Translations under genes and position numbers: made by a program
Shown: positions 11,590 through 26,015 of the stretch, one piece after another
Layout of the letters: each line of letters starts with the position of its first letter
How positions within the stretch are numbered: position 1 is the stretch's first letter
The notes under the pieces: model-generated
What the model was told of the DNA's origin: nothing
What the model saw: the letters and a program-made list of their open reading frames with translations, nothing else
Database searches by the model: none
From: Silurus meridionalis
Lineage: Eukaryota > Chordata > Actinopteri > Siluriformes > Siluridae
Assembly: GCF_014805685.1 (NCBI RefSeq)
Contig: NC_060909.1
Location: forward strand, 3,730,292 to 3,794,291
Direction: 5' to 3'
Length of the DNA stretch: 64,000 bases

Positions 11590-14510
11590 CACAATATTTG
11601 GGGGTTTCGGGTTTTTTTCGTTTTTTTGGATTTTGGATTTTTCCAATAGGAAATAAAAAGGACTGGAGGTTCTCTTTACCATTCTTTTTCTTGGAATGTA
11701 GGGACTGAGTTGAGTTACAAACTGCCCCGAAAGGATTTACGCATCTCTTTGCCGAAACTGGACAGCTCCACTTGTTAAAAGGGAGAGGAGGCTAACATTC
11801 CCGGGTTGGAGTGAGGGGCCATTATCTGGCTCGAGACGCGTTACTTTTCCTCAGCGTCAGACTGGTTCCTGGTTCCTACCGACCAAAAACTTCACATAAC
11901 CATTTATCTGTGGTTTATTGGTGTTTTCACCATAACAGAGTGAAGTAACTGAGTGAGTAAACAGTCTGACTGTGCATTGCAAAATTGTCATTCATTCCTG
12001 ATTGCCTGCTAGTGCACCACCGAATTTGGGCACCGTGACGTAAAAATATAGATTCAGTAACACATAGACTACAGATAATCCAGCCAACTCACCAGCAACC
12101 GCTGGAGCTTAGGGCCTGTTGGTTTGCACTCCTTTACTAGTAGTGTTACACGTGTATTTAACTACAGAAAAGATAATGTAGTAGAAGGTGCATGAATTTA
12201 AACCATACAGCTGTATTTTTGTCAATTTTTGTCAATCTGCACACATTTATGACCGGATACTCCAAACCATCCACACACATCAAAAGGAGAGCTTTGTATA
12301 TCCATGCATCCTTGAAATGAAGTGCATAATTTTCACTTCTATTCCCGGCATATTCGATCCTTTGCGATGAGGCTCTGAAACCTATTCATAGTCCAGCATT
12401 TAAGCCAAGTTGGCCCAAATTTAAAAAAAGATTTAGTCCTCTTTTTTTTTTTATGAAGCCCAGTTACTGAATAACCGGACTTGATTTTCATCTCAGACCA
12501 AACATCCTGACCCTCACACGTTCAGTAAGTTGATTATTTCCAGTATTTTCCCATAACACTGTGCTAAAGCCATACCCACTACATGCTGTTTACAACAGCA
12601 AGCAACTGGCATGTGAGCAGAGTACCTATTAACTGAAACATGTTGGGCAAATTATGAATAGTGTTTTTTTTTTCCTAGTTTTTTTAAATGAGTACCATGC
12701 TAATGTTTTAATTGGCATATGGGCACTGGCAGAGGTCAGTGTTTGTGAGTCAGTGGTTTTGTTTTTCCTTTTTCAATCACACTATGTTTCTGTGTCTCCC
12801 CGCCTCTGTCTCACGCACGCACTCTGTGCTGTTGTCTACAGAGAGTGAGACGACATGACTACAGCGTGACTACAGCTAGGGCATATGGTCTGCTTTGGTC
12901 AGATTCCTTTCCTAGGTTTCACTCAGTGACCGTCATGAATTGTTTGTCTCATTCTGTTTCGGATGAGGAAACAATGCAACGCAGAGGAAGCTCGGTGAGA
13001 CGCCCACTGTGTGATTATGTCTGTGGCTCATCAGCGACACTTGTGCCTATTTAAAATATTTTACACGCTGCCTGTAGACATAACCAGACAGAAAGGAAAA
13101 GTGGAAAATCAGTTGCATCTGAAGAACACACCAGGGACACACCCTGAATATAGATTTGGCCTGAATACTTTAACTGAGCTTATTCATTTCCCATTTCCAT
13201 TTACGTAAAAAAAGTACGGTTCAGATACGCCACATTACAGCGTAAAGACACCCTGGAACACCATTACACTGATAATGTTTTCGAAATATGTTATTTTTTT
13301 AATTCGGCTGTCTGCAAACACATTGTTCTTAAAAAAGGCTATGCTATTTCAGGCTGGGTGTATGCCACACAATGCAGACAAAAACAAATGTGGTCCCCAT
13401 TTGACTCTATATTCCCTTAGCACGCGACACACACGACTTATGCTCAGTCTTAACAGGAATTAGGTCAATTTTTGTATCATTATTAATAACCCTTGAAATA
13501 AATTCAATGAAATAAAGACGTCGTAAATGATATATGTCGATATCATCCACTGCCATATCAAATATCATGCATTTAATCACTAAATCTCCAGACAGGGGTG
13601 CCTCATGCTGCACTGTATTTTTCTTTTTTAAATAAACACTGCAGCCAGTGCTGAAATTTGCCACATATTGAGCATTGTATAGCACATGGAGGTCCAGATT
13701 GCTTCAATTAAACGTCTGCGAAGGCTGTTTCTGGTTAAGTCTTGGCAAAGCCAAGGTGATTCCTTTCTTAATGGAAAACACTAGGGAGACTGAACACAAA
13801 ACACTGGTTATCAAATAATAATAAGCTCACATGAAAAGGTCTCCTGCTCACCTCACACTTCCCAAGGAGTTCCTTTCCATGTAGCCTACATGCATGCAAG
13901 CGTGCCGAGGTATATGAGCTGGACGCACACAAAATATGCGAGAGCCCTGTGAAGTTTCAGGTCAAGGTTCTTTGTCTCAAATTTACCTCATGGAGGTTGC
14001 ATAGTTACCAAATACATAGAGGTGTTTTCCTCTAAAAGCCTGGCATCCTAAGTCATTGAGTTGCCTATTTATGTTTTTTTGCTAATCATCTCACTATTTT
14101 CCCCCAAATGTGACAGTGTTTGAACCTTCCCCCCTCCTGCGTGTAAGGTAAGCCTTCAAGATGGCGGCTGTTAGCTTGTTTTTCTCACCACTGCGTGATT
14201 CAGTCAGGATGTGCTGGTGGCTTGCGTGCAGCCAGAGAGACACCCTGCAGATTAACAGTGAAATAGAGGAACAGGATGGTGCCCCGTGCCAACACCGGGC
14301 CTTAGCCTACCCAACCCAGCTGACAGACGCCCATTCAGAAGGGTCAGGAACAGGGTTCACGCTCACACACGAGAGGAAACCAAGCTAAAGGATGAATCTA
14401 TTCCAAGGCAGGGAAGGACATTTATACATGTGGAAAAACTGAAGGCAGGGGTCCATGATTTGCAAAGGCAAAATTGTACTTACAAAATTCAGGGTTTTTT
14501 TGGTGCCTGT
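11590..14510. other. no recognised gene
   Basis: Unique-looking DNA with several short open frames but no protein I recognise. Confidence 0.4.
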
Positions 14511-14514
14511 AATT

Positions 14515-15016
14515 CCAATCCAGGGTTTCCACCAAGTCTTAAAAAGTCTATATAAGTCTAAGTCTAAACAAGTTTTAGGCCTTCAAAAGACTGTTCTAGG
14601 TCTTAAAATTTTTTAAACAGGTCTTAATTTTCCGGTGTCTATGTAACACTTCCTCTAACGCTCACTGAAATGCTCACACAGCACTAGAATGTTGTTTTGT
14701 TGTCGTTTCTTTGCTGTAGTAGTTCTTTCTTTCACTAGAAATGAGACCAACATGCAGCAGCCAATCAGCTTTATGTTATTGGGGCAAATCTCTCTTAGAT
14801 TGTACGATGGATGTAAAATTGATTTTATTTTTCACCTATAGCAAAGAGCATGTTTAGCGATACTAAATAATGTATTTAAGGCTTTGTTAGGTTCAGTTGC
14901 TAACAATGTATTTGTATGTGTCTTTTTGATGTTGTGATATAGGCCTTGAATTGAATTCTTAATTGTCTTAAAAAGTCTTAAATTTGACTTGAAGAAACCT
15001 GCATAAACCCTGCAAT
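14515..15016. mobile_element. MITE with AGTCTTAAA-type inverted ends
   Basis: Starts CAGGGTTTCCACCAAGTCTT and ends in the inverted counterpart AAACCTGCATAAACCCTG; internal sequence is rich in GTCTTAAA motifs. About 500 bp, no coding capacity. Confidence 0.6.
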
Positions 15017-15019
15017 CAT

Positions 15020-16970
15020 TTTTATATTGGGTTTTTTTTTTCCATTTTGTAAGAATTGTTGTTTTTTTTAATACAAAATCGCAAATAATACATGACAAGA
15101 TTTCTCTGAAGCAAAACACTGAAGAGCAATGACTTCTCTGAGAGTGAAAGCAAGGAAAGTGTTCTTGAGTAATTCAGCAAGATGGTCACCCCTTTCCTAA
15201 CCGATTTATTACCTATTAATCCAGATTAATCAGAGATGAACTCATAGATAACTCTGAATTGAGTTAGGATGTAAGGCAAAGTTACAAAACAACTTATTTC
15301 AAAACTGGCACTTGTTTCTTGATTACAAAGTGGGTACAAATATACAAGATTGTAGATGTAGCATACATTTGTCATGTATGCCCTTTTCTTATTAAAGCCT
15401 TCTTCTTGTAGGTGGATGCAACAAATACACTGAGAAGCATTTGCATGCAAACAGCGGGAAACCCATCCACTATAATTAAATTTGCCGTTCGTTTTTTTTT
15501 TTTATGTCCACATCCTCTGTTTTGCAGTACATGCAACAATGAGACAAATTTGAGGACAATCGAGAACTAAAACAGTACTCTCCTTCGCTAGCACTTCCCT
15601 ATGAACCCTGTTCTCTCAGACCTCAGTAGACCCAAGCCAAAATGTCTCGTCGGGTTGTAATTGTAGTGCTAGAAGCCTCAGATTGCAGTGTAAGAATGGC
15701 AGCCCACAACTTGCCTTGGAGACAAAGGTCTTGGCTTTACTGACCCTACTAGGAACCGAGTTTGGCGTGTACACTGTTCAGTATGGAGGACAATGTGGAG
15801 AGCTGTGCAGGGATCCCATGACCAGGTTTTTAAAGGTCAGTAAAGGGCGACAAATGTCTTTTTTTATTTGTTACCTTGAGTTAAAGAGGTTGTGTGAAGA
15901 CAACTCAGTAGGCAACAGTGAAGAAATCTTGAATATGTTCTCCTAAGATCATTTTAAAGATCTTGCTTAGCATTCATAGTCACCTGAATTTCATAGCATC
16001 TTAAAACAGGAACCACAATAAGTATTAATAAAAGTTTAACAGCCCATTTCAGAACTGAAATATCCATTGAGGTAGCTAACTTTACGTAAAATGCAGCTTT
16101 CCATTAACTCACTCTCTGTCTAATTTATCTATTTTGAAATTGACCCGCCACAGGAAAATCCCATTAGTTTAGTGACTGAGGTTTTCATTCAGTTTCTTGG
16201 AGCTCAGAATACATCTGAGGTTAAACCGGGTTCCACAGAGAAGCACAGGCCCAACAGCTGGATTTCTTAATACGGTTATGGTAAACAGTGACCTGGCATT
16301 CATGGGAAAAGCTGTGGGCCTCTTCTGCTGTACAGTTTTATTTAGTCTGAAGAGAAGCCGATAGCCATGCTGTGGAGTGCAGCTGTCCTGTTGTTTTCTG
16401 TGCGCTGTTGCACTGGTTACTCTCCTAAAAAAGAGGCACTCAAGACATTGATTTAAGATGCTCTAACAAAACGAAAGCACAGAGCACGGGTGCAAATCGG
16501 AGTTACAAACCGAGAGCCATGTAGGCATTATTAGGCATATGTAACAGTATTAGACTTGGGCTAATTGATGAGTTCTGAAGATCAGAAGAACTCAGATTCA
16601 GTGAAGGATATCAGGTTTCTGAAATGTTAGAGATGTTGGGTTGCTCCAGGTCTGAGGTGCTCGAATGTAGAAAATTGTATTAACTGAAGGTGATATAATC
16701 CCTGCTTCTTCTCACTTCACTGGGATTCATTTTTGTACCACCATGCTTGCAGTGATTGGCTCCTGGCCACAGTAGAAAGGAAGAGAGAGTCAAATGAAGG
16801 TGAGAATCTGCTCTGCAGTGCACATGCATGCCAAGACCTTCCAACAAAGTCACAAAGTAATGATATAAACAATATTGTTGTTTTACAGACATCTTATTGT
16901 ATTATTCTTGCTTAATGGACTCATCCACAGTGTTCCAAAGCTAGAATAAACTAAATATAAACATATCAAA
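15020..16970. other. no recognised gene
   Basis: No convincing exon or repeat recognised. Confidence 0.4.
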
Positions 16971-16994
16971 CTATATATATATATATATATATAT
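16971..16994. repeat. short (TA)n
   Basis: AT dinucleotide run. Confidence 0.9.
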
Positions 16995-17000
16995 GAATAG

Positions 17001-17225
17001 CCTTTATTTGTCACATTTACATTACAGCAAAATTCATTCTTTGCACATCCCAGCTTGGAAGCTGAGGTCAAAGTGCAGGGTCGGCCATGATACAGTGCCC
17101 CTGGAGCACAGAGGGTTAAGGGCCTTGCTCAAGGGCCCAAGAGTGGCAGCTTGGCAATACTGGGGCTTGAACCCCCAACCTCCCAATTAGTAACCCAGTG
17201 CCTTAACCACTGGAGCTACTACTCC
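17001..17225 (-). mobile_element. tRNA-derived SINE
   Basis: The complement carries an A-box-like TAGCTCCAGTGGTTAAGG and a B-box-like GGGGGTTCAAGCCCC, then GGGCCCTTGAGCAAGGCCC. The tail contains CCTTTATTTGTCACATTTAC on the plus strand. Confidence 0.75.
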
Positions 17226-17305
17226 CTATTCATATATGAATATAAATGGTAAATGTGATTTTCATATATATTTTTCGAAATACAAACACTAGTTGCTTAG
17301 TAGAA

Positions 17306-19312
17306 TTCCAATTCCAAAAAGGTTGGGACACTGTGTAAAATATAAATTAAAAAATGCAAATTTCATAAATCCATATTCTATACACAATAAAACAAAAATA
17401 AAATATCAAATGTTTAAACTGAGAATAATTAACCATTTAAAGGTAAAAGGGTCATTTTGAATTTGATGGCTGCAACAAGTCTCAAAAAAAGTTGGGACAG
17501 GCCAATGTTTACCACTGTGTAGCATCACGTCTTCTTCTTCCGTATACATCTCGGAACTAAAGAGACCATTTGCTGAAGGATTCTAACTACTCAACAGTTC
17601 TGATTGTCCTTTTTCATTTCATGATGTGCCAAATGTTTTCAAATAATGAAAGATCTAGAGTGCAGGCAGGCCAGTTCAGTGTTTTAAGAAGTCATGCTTT
17701 TTGAACTGAGCTTTGACGATCCCTCTCCTCTTTAGCCTGTAGGACATGGTGTCCATGGTTTCCTAAAAGAAATTGAAATTTTGATTTGCCTGACCACAGA
17801 ACAGTCTTCCACTTTGCCTTAGTACATGTTAAATAAGATTTGAGAGAGGATTGTGACATTTCTGGATCATGTTTACTCATGCCTTATTCTTTGCATGATA
17901 GAGATTTAACCTGCATTTGTGGATGACATGGCAAACTGTGTTCACAAACAATGATTTAAATGCGCAGAGATTGTTCACAGAGATTTCTCCAGATTCTTTA
18001 AAACTTTTGATAATATTATGTACTGTAAATAAGGGATGGGCAGTATTTATGATACATGTGTTTTAAATATGTATTTCAAATATAAAATACGATTTTGTAA
18101 TTTGTATTTGATAGGGTTGATAAAAATGGCTTCAGATTTTGTATCAAATTTTGTATTTTTGTAGTTTTTAATACTGTAAAATATTTTGAAAGAAGTGTAC
18201 AAGATGACATCCTAAAAATGCCGCCTCTGATTTGTGCCTACTCAGTATTTTGCCCAGACTTGTTGAGATCAGAACTGAAAATTGATCCATATGGAAGAAA
18301 GTGGTGAAGGTAAAAAAAAAAAAAACAGTTGCTATGAATACAGGTGAAATCAGTTGTTTTACTATGAATGACTTGTTTATCATTGTGTTGCTGATGCAAA
18401 GTAGTCCTAGTACACACCTAGTAGCTAAATTAGGATACAATTATAAGTCATTGGCAAACTGTTAAACATTAAACTGTTGGTTACTTTAAAACAAACCTTC
18501 ATTTGGGAGATCACAGGGAAATAGATGTGAATATTTGATCTGTTAACCGGTTGCATATGTCAGGTTTATTGCATGACTCGAATAAAAAAAAGCTTTTGCT
18601 ATCAAACGTTTACTTAACTGACTCAGTGTGTTATGGTGAATAAACAGATCAAATAGGCCAATTGATGGAAGGTTTGTCAAGAAATGGCATGCTCCCTTGT
18701 AAAAGTATTTTTTAGTATTCTTAAAATACAAAAATACAGTAGTTTATTTTGATACATAATGTGGATGCTGTATTTATGAATGTATTTATAAAGGTATTTG
18801 GCATTTTATTTTATTTTTAAATACATTTTGATGTATCTTTGCCCAACCATGTATTAAATGATGAGATATTCAAGTGTTTTGGAATATGATGTTCCACATC
18901 AAGTATGAAACCTTATTCTTAAATTGTTCCAAATTTGTAGATACAGTCTTTCACCGATTACCAATCTCTGTCCATCTTTACATCTGAGAGACTCTCTAAG
19001 TACACTATATACCCAATCATCTTACTGATCTGTTGTCAGTTAACCTAATTACTCGTGAAATGTTTCTCCAAATGGTTACATTTAATAACACTTACTTTTT
19101 TCCAGACTTTATTGTCCTGTCTCAATTTTTTTTAAATGTGTTGCAGCCATCAAATTGAAAAATTACCTTATTTTTTCCTTAAAATGGTACATTTCCTTAG
19201 TTTAAACATTTGATATGTTTTCTATGTTCTATTTTAAATTAAATATGGATTTATGAGATTTGCAGATCATTGCATACTGGTTTTATTTACATTTTACACA
19301 TGTAAACGTTTT
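17306..19312 (-). mobile_element. Tc1/mariner-like transposon, copy 1 (interrupted)
   Basis: Ends are inverted: CCAATTCCAAAAAGGTTGGG on the left, TTTACATTTTACACATGTAA on the right. The minus strand shows a transposase fragment with KWKTVLWS and SKFQFLLGN around 17750-17850 (second catalytic Asp region of the Tc1 family), with stops. It is interrupted by another element at 18028-18852. Confidence 0.7.
18028..18852. mobile_element. MITE nested in the Tc1-like element
   Basis: Inverted ends GGGATGGGCAGTATTTATGA and ATGTATCTTTGCCCAACCAT. The host sequence CTGTAAATGATGAGATATTC, seen whole in the copy near 30090, is split here, which shows the insertion. Confidence 0.65.
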
Positions 19313-19984
19313 TTTTAATTGCCGTTTTAGTTTTCAGAAGGTTAGTGGTTCAAGCCCCAGCATTGGCAAGTTGCAATATCCCTTAACCCTTTCTGTGTCA
19401 TGGGCACCATATCAAAACTGACACTATGCCCTGACCTCAGCTTCCTAACAAGCTGGAAAATCTAAAGAAAAAACATTTTACCATGCTGCAGCATACATGT
19501 GACAAATAAAGACTGGCTCTTTTCAACATTTTTAGAGTCCATTTATAATTCTGTGGCTATCTTTATTAGTTGTCTGTATATTTGTCAGTAGTAGTAATTG
19601 CTCCCTCAGTCCCTCACTTAAAAAGGGGAATCCATTGGAGGTCTTTTCTTTCGCATGTTTTTTAAATCATGCCCCATGTTGTGACCTATGGCTATGGATG
19701 TTTCAGTAGTTCCTTTCCTTCTAAAGAAACTGTAGAAGGGTTCTTCCCCTTAGAATCTCAGTTTAGAATCTTCCACAAGACAAGGACTAAGACTAAGACT
19801 TATTCCCCGTTCTGGCCTAGACATGCTCTGCACTCAATCCCAGTCTAGAACAGACTGATTTTCTCAGATCTCTAGTAGGTGCATGGACACACCCCTCCAA
19901 ATTCAACTCATTTTGTCTGTGCTAAACAACAACCCCACCCACAGAAGGTTGCATGAGAGGTGTAAGATGCTTGTGATTGGAAGG

Positions 19985-20112
19985 TGAGAGCTCAGTGGTT
20001 AAAGCACTGGACTCTGGATCAGAAGGTCACAAGTTCAAATCCAAGCACCCGTAAGCTGCCACTGCATGGCCCTTGAGCAAGGGCATTAACCCTCAACTGC
20101 TCAGTTGTACAA
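19985..20112 (+). mobile_element. tRNA-derived SINE
   Basis: GAGAGCTCAGTGGTTAAAGC, GGTCACAAGTTCAAATCC, GCATGGCCCTTGAGCAAGG and CTCAACTGCTCAGTTGTAC. Confidence 0.7.
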
Positions 20113-20700
20113 GGTGGTATCAAAAGGTTTTGAGATTAATGGTGCTAACCAGTGCTATTCTGACCACTGCATTACCACCTCTGCGAGTTCGTTATGGTCA
20201 GCAATTTAGAACAAAGAGCAAACGTGTAATTCTGCATAAAAATGGGCAAATCTGCCACCGAGATGTTTGACATGACATACAGCAATGCTGCAATGAGTTC
20301 AAAGTTAAAGAGCGTAATAATGTCACTGGAAGGCGTTGAGAAATCAAGAAGACCTTCATCGATCTTAACCGCCAAAAAAGACGAAACCATTCAGCAACTT
20401 GTGCATGATGACCGCCGGAAAACAATCCCATTAATCTCACTTCCGCACCCACCCTACTCACCAGATTTAACTCCTGTGGATTTCGCCCCTCCAGAAGATG
20501 AAGATCCAGCTCAAAGGTCGCCGTTTTGACACCACTGAGGAGATCCAGCATGAATGGATGGAGTTTGACAAGCTTTGAAAAGACGATTTTCAGGACAAAT
20601 TCCAGAAGTGGCAGGAATGTTGGGAGCGCTGTAATACTGTGCGAGAGGGGCGATTTTGTAGGTGATAGTGTGTAAGATAACGTGGCTTGCCAGTGTGAGA
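20113..20700 (+). pseudogene. mariner-family transposase remnant
   Basis: Pieces of a mariner transposase are readable in shifting frames: HPPYSPDLTPVDFAP (the catalytic D34D region), then MKIQLKGRRFDTTEEIQ and FQKWQECWERC. Frameshifts and the short length make it non-functional. Confidence 0.75.
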
Positions 20701-20789
20701 CTACTACATAATAAATTATATAAAAAAATGGGTGATGGGGGAGGGGTTTTTATTTGGAGAGTTTTCTGAGGCACTGGGACATGCTGGTT

Positions 20790-23100
20790 TTATTATACAT
20801 TATCATTTTGATAAAATACATGAATCCTAAAATATAGAACAATAATGCAGCTGTCACTTTGTTTAGGAAGTCTATACACTGTAAGATATGCACCCACATT
20901 TGGTGTCCACAATTTTAGATAAGTTTAGCATAAGTGGAATATTTTGCTGAACCCAGAGTATTGTATGCTCTTAGGTGAAACGGTTCTGCCTTGCCTTGCA
21001 TGCAGTAGTGGCAAGATGATTGCTGGCCAATTTCAGAAAATCTGCCAAGGTCATATCAGCACATTTTGTTAACCAGTCAACTGAGCTTGCAGTCTTGATT
21101 TAACATGAAGTTAAGAGAAATGTCAAAGTAGAAACATGGACATTTAACCATGTGAAGTGTATTTATGTCAAAATTGAGTTTATGACCTCCAAATCCCTTC
21201 TCTGTATAGGCAAATCCATTCTACTGTATGTGGAGCGTTGCTAGAACTCTTGGGGAGAGTTAATCTCCTTTATAATTGTAACTGAACAACAGAGTCTATG
21301 AATATATTTCGGGTGTATTCTACACAGGAAAGGTATACTTAATTGAATAAGAACATTGTGAAACCTATGGATATGTGTAATGAAATCAATAAATGAAGTG
21401 TGACTTGGAGGAATTGATGGATGGCCCTCAGCAAAGAAGACATGAGAACCTGCGGAATGAGTTGTTTCTGCATAGTTTGGGAGACAAAGTTTTTGTCTTG
21501 ATGGACAATAGCTCACATTTTCCCATGCCATAAATCTGTTCTAAGACTATGCTTTCTAGAGTAATGGGCCCATGGATGCAGTTTGTGGGGAACACCATGA
21601 TGAGATAGAATCATGTCTATGCTGTTCTCAGAGGCATCCATCTCTACCACAAATAGTTGTGAGGGATCTGAATGGAGAACAGGGTCACTGGTGAAATGAT
21701 CCTTGAGACTCAGGCCATATTAGCATTTTTGGTTTATCCAGTGAAGTGAGAAATTGCCACAGAGTTGAAACCTCATATGAACCTCTAGTAAAAGAAAGTT
21801 CTGTGCATTTTTTTTTCTCCTCGGCGTTGAAGCAATTATCTTACTTCTTCTCAATTTGTTTTGCCTATATTAACACCTTAGACATTCAGACTGCATTAAA
21901 AAAAACATTTGAAATTTTTCTTAAACTTAGTTCGACCTTGGTATGACCTGACAAATATATTTTTTTATTTGCACAAGAAAAAAAAATATACCAAAAAAAA
22001 AAAAGAAAAAGACAGTAAAATACAATCCATATGCTGTGCAGGGAGCAGGAAGAGGCGGAAAACCCAAAAGGGCTTATTTAAAGCCTCTGCCAAAACAACA
22101 AAGAAATTAAAAAACAACTAGTGAAATTAAGGATCAAATATGCTTGTGTAAATTATTACAAATTAAATACAACATGTGTCAAAAACCCAGGAATAAAAAA
22201 ACTCCAAAAACAAGTACCTAATTAGAATACATAATTCATGATATTGCCCACCATGAACCAAGAAATCATTATTGAAAGTAAAGATTTTTATTGTTTAAAA
22301 CGTAAAAAAAAAATGTGAAGATTGAAGAACCCCAGGCTAGAACAAAATTCTAACCTGGTGAAAACTTGAGCACCTTACACTTTCTAAATTGATGATGGAC
22401 GAGTGGTAATGTATACATATTAATGATCCTATCTACATTCATCACACTGCAATCAAACATGGTACTATCATTCTTTTCTACAAAGAAGCCTGTAATTGCA
22501 AAGGATATGGATGGGTTGATGTGTCCAATTGTGATGTGCCCAATATCAATAAAATAAAAATCAATACAAAGCCATGGCACAGTCCCACAGACCATGTGGG
22601 GCAGTTCTGATACAGTGGTTTTTGGTAAAGTCCCCAGAAAGTTTTACAGAATAAACAAAGCTAAAATCCGAATATGTTTAGTCTTATGGCCTCCTTCAGT
22701 TCTGGCTCAGTCCGGCCACTTTCAGCAGCAAGGACATGGAAACGAAATACATAATCGGCTGAAGAATTTCCTCTCTTCCCGAACGACACAAGTTATTCCC
22801 TAGGATCCCCATCGGAGAAATGATGAACAAAACTTCCTGAAAATGCATTGCAACATAAGTTGGAAGAGTGTGTTGGAATGTTTGTTTGACTGTGGTAAAT
22901 GGCAGAGTAACAATATTAATAATGTTATGATGTTTATATCTCAGCAGTGCACTTACATTTTTGTAAAAACTATCATATTCTTTTGGTTGAACATGAGGAA
23001 GCTTTTTCTGATGAATTCGATGTTTATGACTGTTTCAACAAACATAGATAGTTCCTCTACAGCTGCTGAGGTCTATCAATGTTGTTGGTGTCTGTTTTGA
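20790..23100. other. no recognised gene
   Basis: Nothing recognised beyond A-rich runs. Confidence 0.4.
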
Positions 23101-23104
23101 AGAG

Positions 23105-23559
23105 TTTGCCTTGGGAAAGACCACAGGCTGCACTTAATCTCCTATCACTGCACACCTCAACAATGATGGACATTCGGTGCCACCCAGATGAGGATGGGTT
23201 CCCTTTTGAGTCTCAAGGTTTCCCAAGGCCATCCCAGGACGATTTTTTCTTTGCACAGTCGCCACTGGCTTGCACATTAGGCTTCAAGGTTGCTTCCTCT
23301 GGCCATCCCAGGAAGTTTTTCCTTTCCAAATTCGCCACTGGCTTGCACATTAGTGACAAACTTACAATTATAAAGAACAAACGTATACATTCTTTACATT
23401 CTTATCTGCTTTATCCCTGTAAAGCTGCTTTGTGCCATACAAATAAAAGGTGCTATACAAATAAAAATGACAAATTAAATTGAATTGAATTGAATTGAAT
23501 TGAATTGAATTGAATTGATTTGAATTGAATTGAATTGAATTGAATTGAATTGAATTGAA
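23105..23559 (+). mobile_element. L2-like LINE 3' end with (GAATT)n tail
   Basis: GAGGATGGGTTCCCTTTTGA, CGCCACTGGCTTGCACATTAG and TAAAGCTGCTTTGTGCCATA followed by ATACAAATAAAA and GAATT pentamers (23475-23559) are typical of the fish L2 3'UTR. Two partial tandem copies of the CGCCACTGGCTTGCACATTAG block are present. Confidence 0.65.
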
Positions 23560-24974
23560 GCTATGACCAAATTTTGAGAATCGAGGTACAAACAATGCCA
23601 TCAAAATGGAAGTAAGTGATCAGGAAAAGACAAGAGGATAATCCAAAAGGAGTAAATCCAAAAAGGTTCAACCAAATGAGTAATTAGAAAGAACAGAAAA
23701 TTCTAAACAATTAGTACAGAACACAAACACATAGACTTTGCCTTTGTTAGCTGAGCATGCTAGTATAATATTAGCTAAAATCAGGGAGTGAACTGAAAAT
23801 AGAAAGTTAGATCTACTCTAGTAATCTGGCAAGAGCCTCCAGGGGTCCTAGGCTGATGTGATACAGATCTGTTGAATACGTTTCTTTTGGCAAAGCAATA
23901 GATAACTTTGCAACATCAACATTATCAAAGAAGTTTCTTCAAAAATTTTTAGAAGTCATTTGCATGTGATGGCTGTGGGGCACAACGGGGCAACGCTACA
24001 TTCCGCACAAACTCTAAAAACTAAACAGCATTGTTTTTTGTGTTTAGTTCAATTTGTTTCAGAAATGACAGTTGGCATGTGCTTCAAAACAATAGCAGGA
24101 AGTTTTGGTTTATGGTAGATTCCCTACAATTGAGTCATGACCCCAGATGTTGATCAGAGTTCTTTCAGGAGTTTTGAGCTGCACTCCACATACTTAGGTT
24201 TCATTGCTGCACGATTGTTTTGAGATCCCTGCACATATGCGAATGCTTGTTTTCATTGTCATGTAAGTGCTAATTACTAACATCCAGTAAGTCAGTTATC
24301 ATCCATCAAAGAACGATCGGCATCATTTTCAGGAAAAAGTTCTGGAACGTTGTGTCTAGTTACGACTATTCAAGGTGAATTCAAGTGAATCAAACAGGAT
24401 ATGTTATGAAATGACCTTGGATTAAACTTCCAAGGCCTCAACACTGCAAGTTATAACCTGAAAGGAATCATGTTTTTCTTTCTAATTGGCTTTGTGCTGC
24501 TTTTTTACTGACACTTCATTACTCTGTTATGGAAGTACAAGGCAGAATTATTGCCGTCTACCCAAAATGACCGTCTCTCAGGGATGCCTGTCACTATATT
24601 CCCCTACCTCATCACAGGCCAGTGAAAACAAATCTGTATCTTAGTCCAAATTCAGCTCAAGCCAAAAAAGAGGTTGGAGCAACATGTTGTTTTCCTCCCA
24701 GCTAAGATCACATTTCTTGGACGCATGCTTTCAGTTTTAATGATCCGCACTAGAGGTGAAGGAGTTTTCCCCAAACTTTGGAAAAAAATCCACTTACATC
24801 GATTGTTTTCCAGTAATTTGGATGGAGGCAGTTGTCAGAAAGCTGCGCACCTACAGCAGTTAGTAAGCAAAAGTTTTCTTTGGCAAATATACTAATTAAA
24901 TAATATTCTAATATATAATACATGAGAGCACAATGAAATTATTTCATTTGTATATTCCAATTTGTTAGAAAGCA

Positions 24975-25120
24975 GGGGTTAGGAAGCAAGGTCAGCAATG
25001 ATACATATAGTATCCCTCAAGCAGAGAGGTTTAAGGACCTTGCTTAACATTGGCAACTTGGCAGTATTGGAATGTGGACCCTCCACCTTCTAATCAGTAA
25101 TCCAGATAAGTAACCCAAAG
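24975..25120 (-). mobile_element. tRNA-derived SINE fragment
   Basis: GGTCAGCAATGATACATATA, GGACCTTGCTTAACATTGGC and AATCAGTAATCCAG match the family at 17001-17225. Confidence 0.55.
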
Positions 25121-26015
25121 CCATATGTATAATCACATATAAGTGTTGTCAAGTCTTAAATCGAGTTTAAATCGAGCTAATAAACACTTAATCAACCGGT
25201 GAGGCAGTTTCAGACATGTGGAGTCAAATTTTTATAATTATCAAGAATACTAATGTTAGCGCTGATATGTAGCAAGCTCGGCAGTGCAATAAGAGTTAGC
25301 TGCCGTCTATAGAGTGCTAATAAGGTAAAGGAAAGTGGTGAGCTGGTAAAAAAACAGCAGGACGTCCCTTTAAGGCAGTGGTAGCAAAATGGAAAGCAGT
25401 TTCCCCTGCTGTGGAGATGTGGAGGGACGCTGTGGGGAACACTTACAAAACAGTGATGTCATCTATCAAGCATCCAGACAACAGACCTCAAAATACATCC
25501 CCTACTATCGCTTTTTACCCCAGCATCTCCCTGACCTCATACAATGGTGTTTTTATGGGAAAATAGAAAATAGCTCAACTAGGTCAGGCCAAAGGACTTG
25601 TTATTACCAGCTAGCTACAGTGAGGCCAGGGAAAACCATGATGTTTACTCTAATTCTCTCGATTTCCCCCTCTCTCTGTGTGGTCAGAGACTCAATCTGA
25701 AAGGCAGAAAGATTAGATAGATTTGATTCAGCAGCAACAATATCCTGGTGAGATATTGTAACGGTACAAGCAAATATTTACTCGATATGTAAAACTTTCA
25801 TTTCCTGTTCAGAAAGAGAGTAACAAATAAGGACCATAGGACCAATCAAGCAGTAAAAAACAAGTCTGTACACAAATCAACATTTTACTGGGTTGCCAAT
25901 ATTTTTCTCCTTTCAGCTCACTGCATTTGTATCTCGAGTAGTTCTGGAGTTTTAGGTCACTCCTGTCAAATATCCATTCTCATGTGGATGCCTTCACTCT
26001 TAAACACCTACCCCC

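Noticed and set aside
14161..14388. Open frame starting ATGGCGGCTGTTAGC
   Set aside because: A good-looking start context but no recognisable protein, no clear splice structure and no supporting neighbours.
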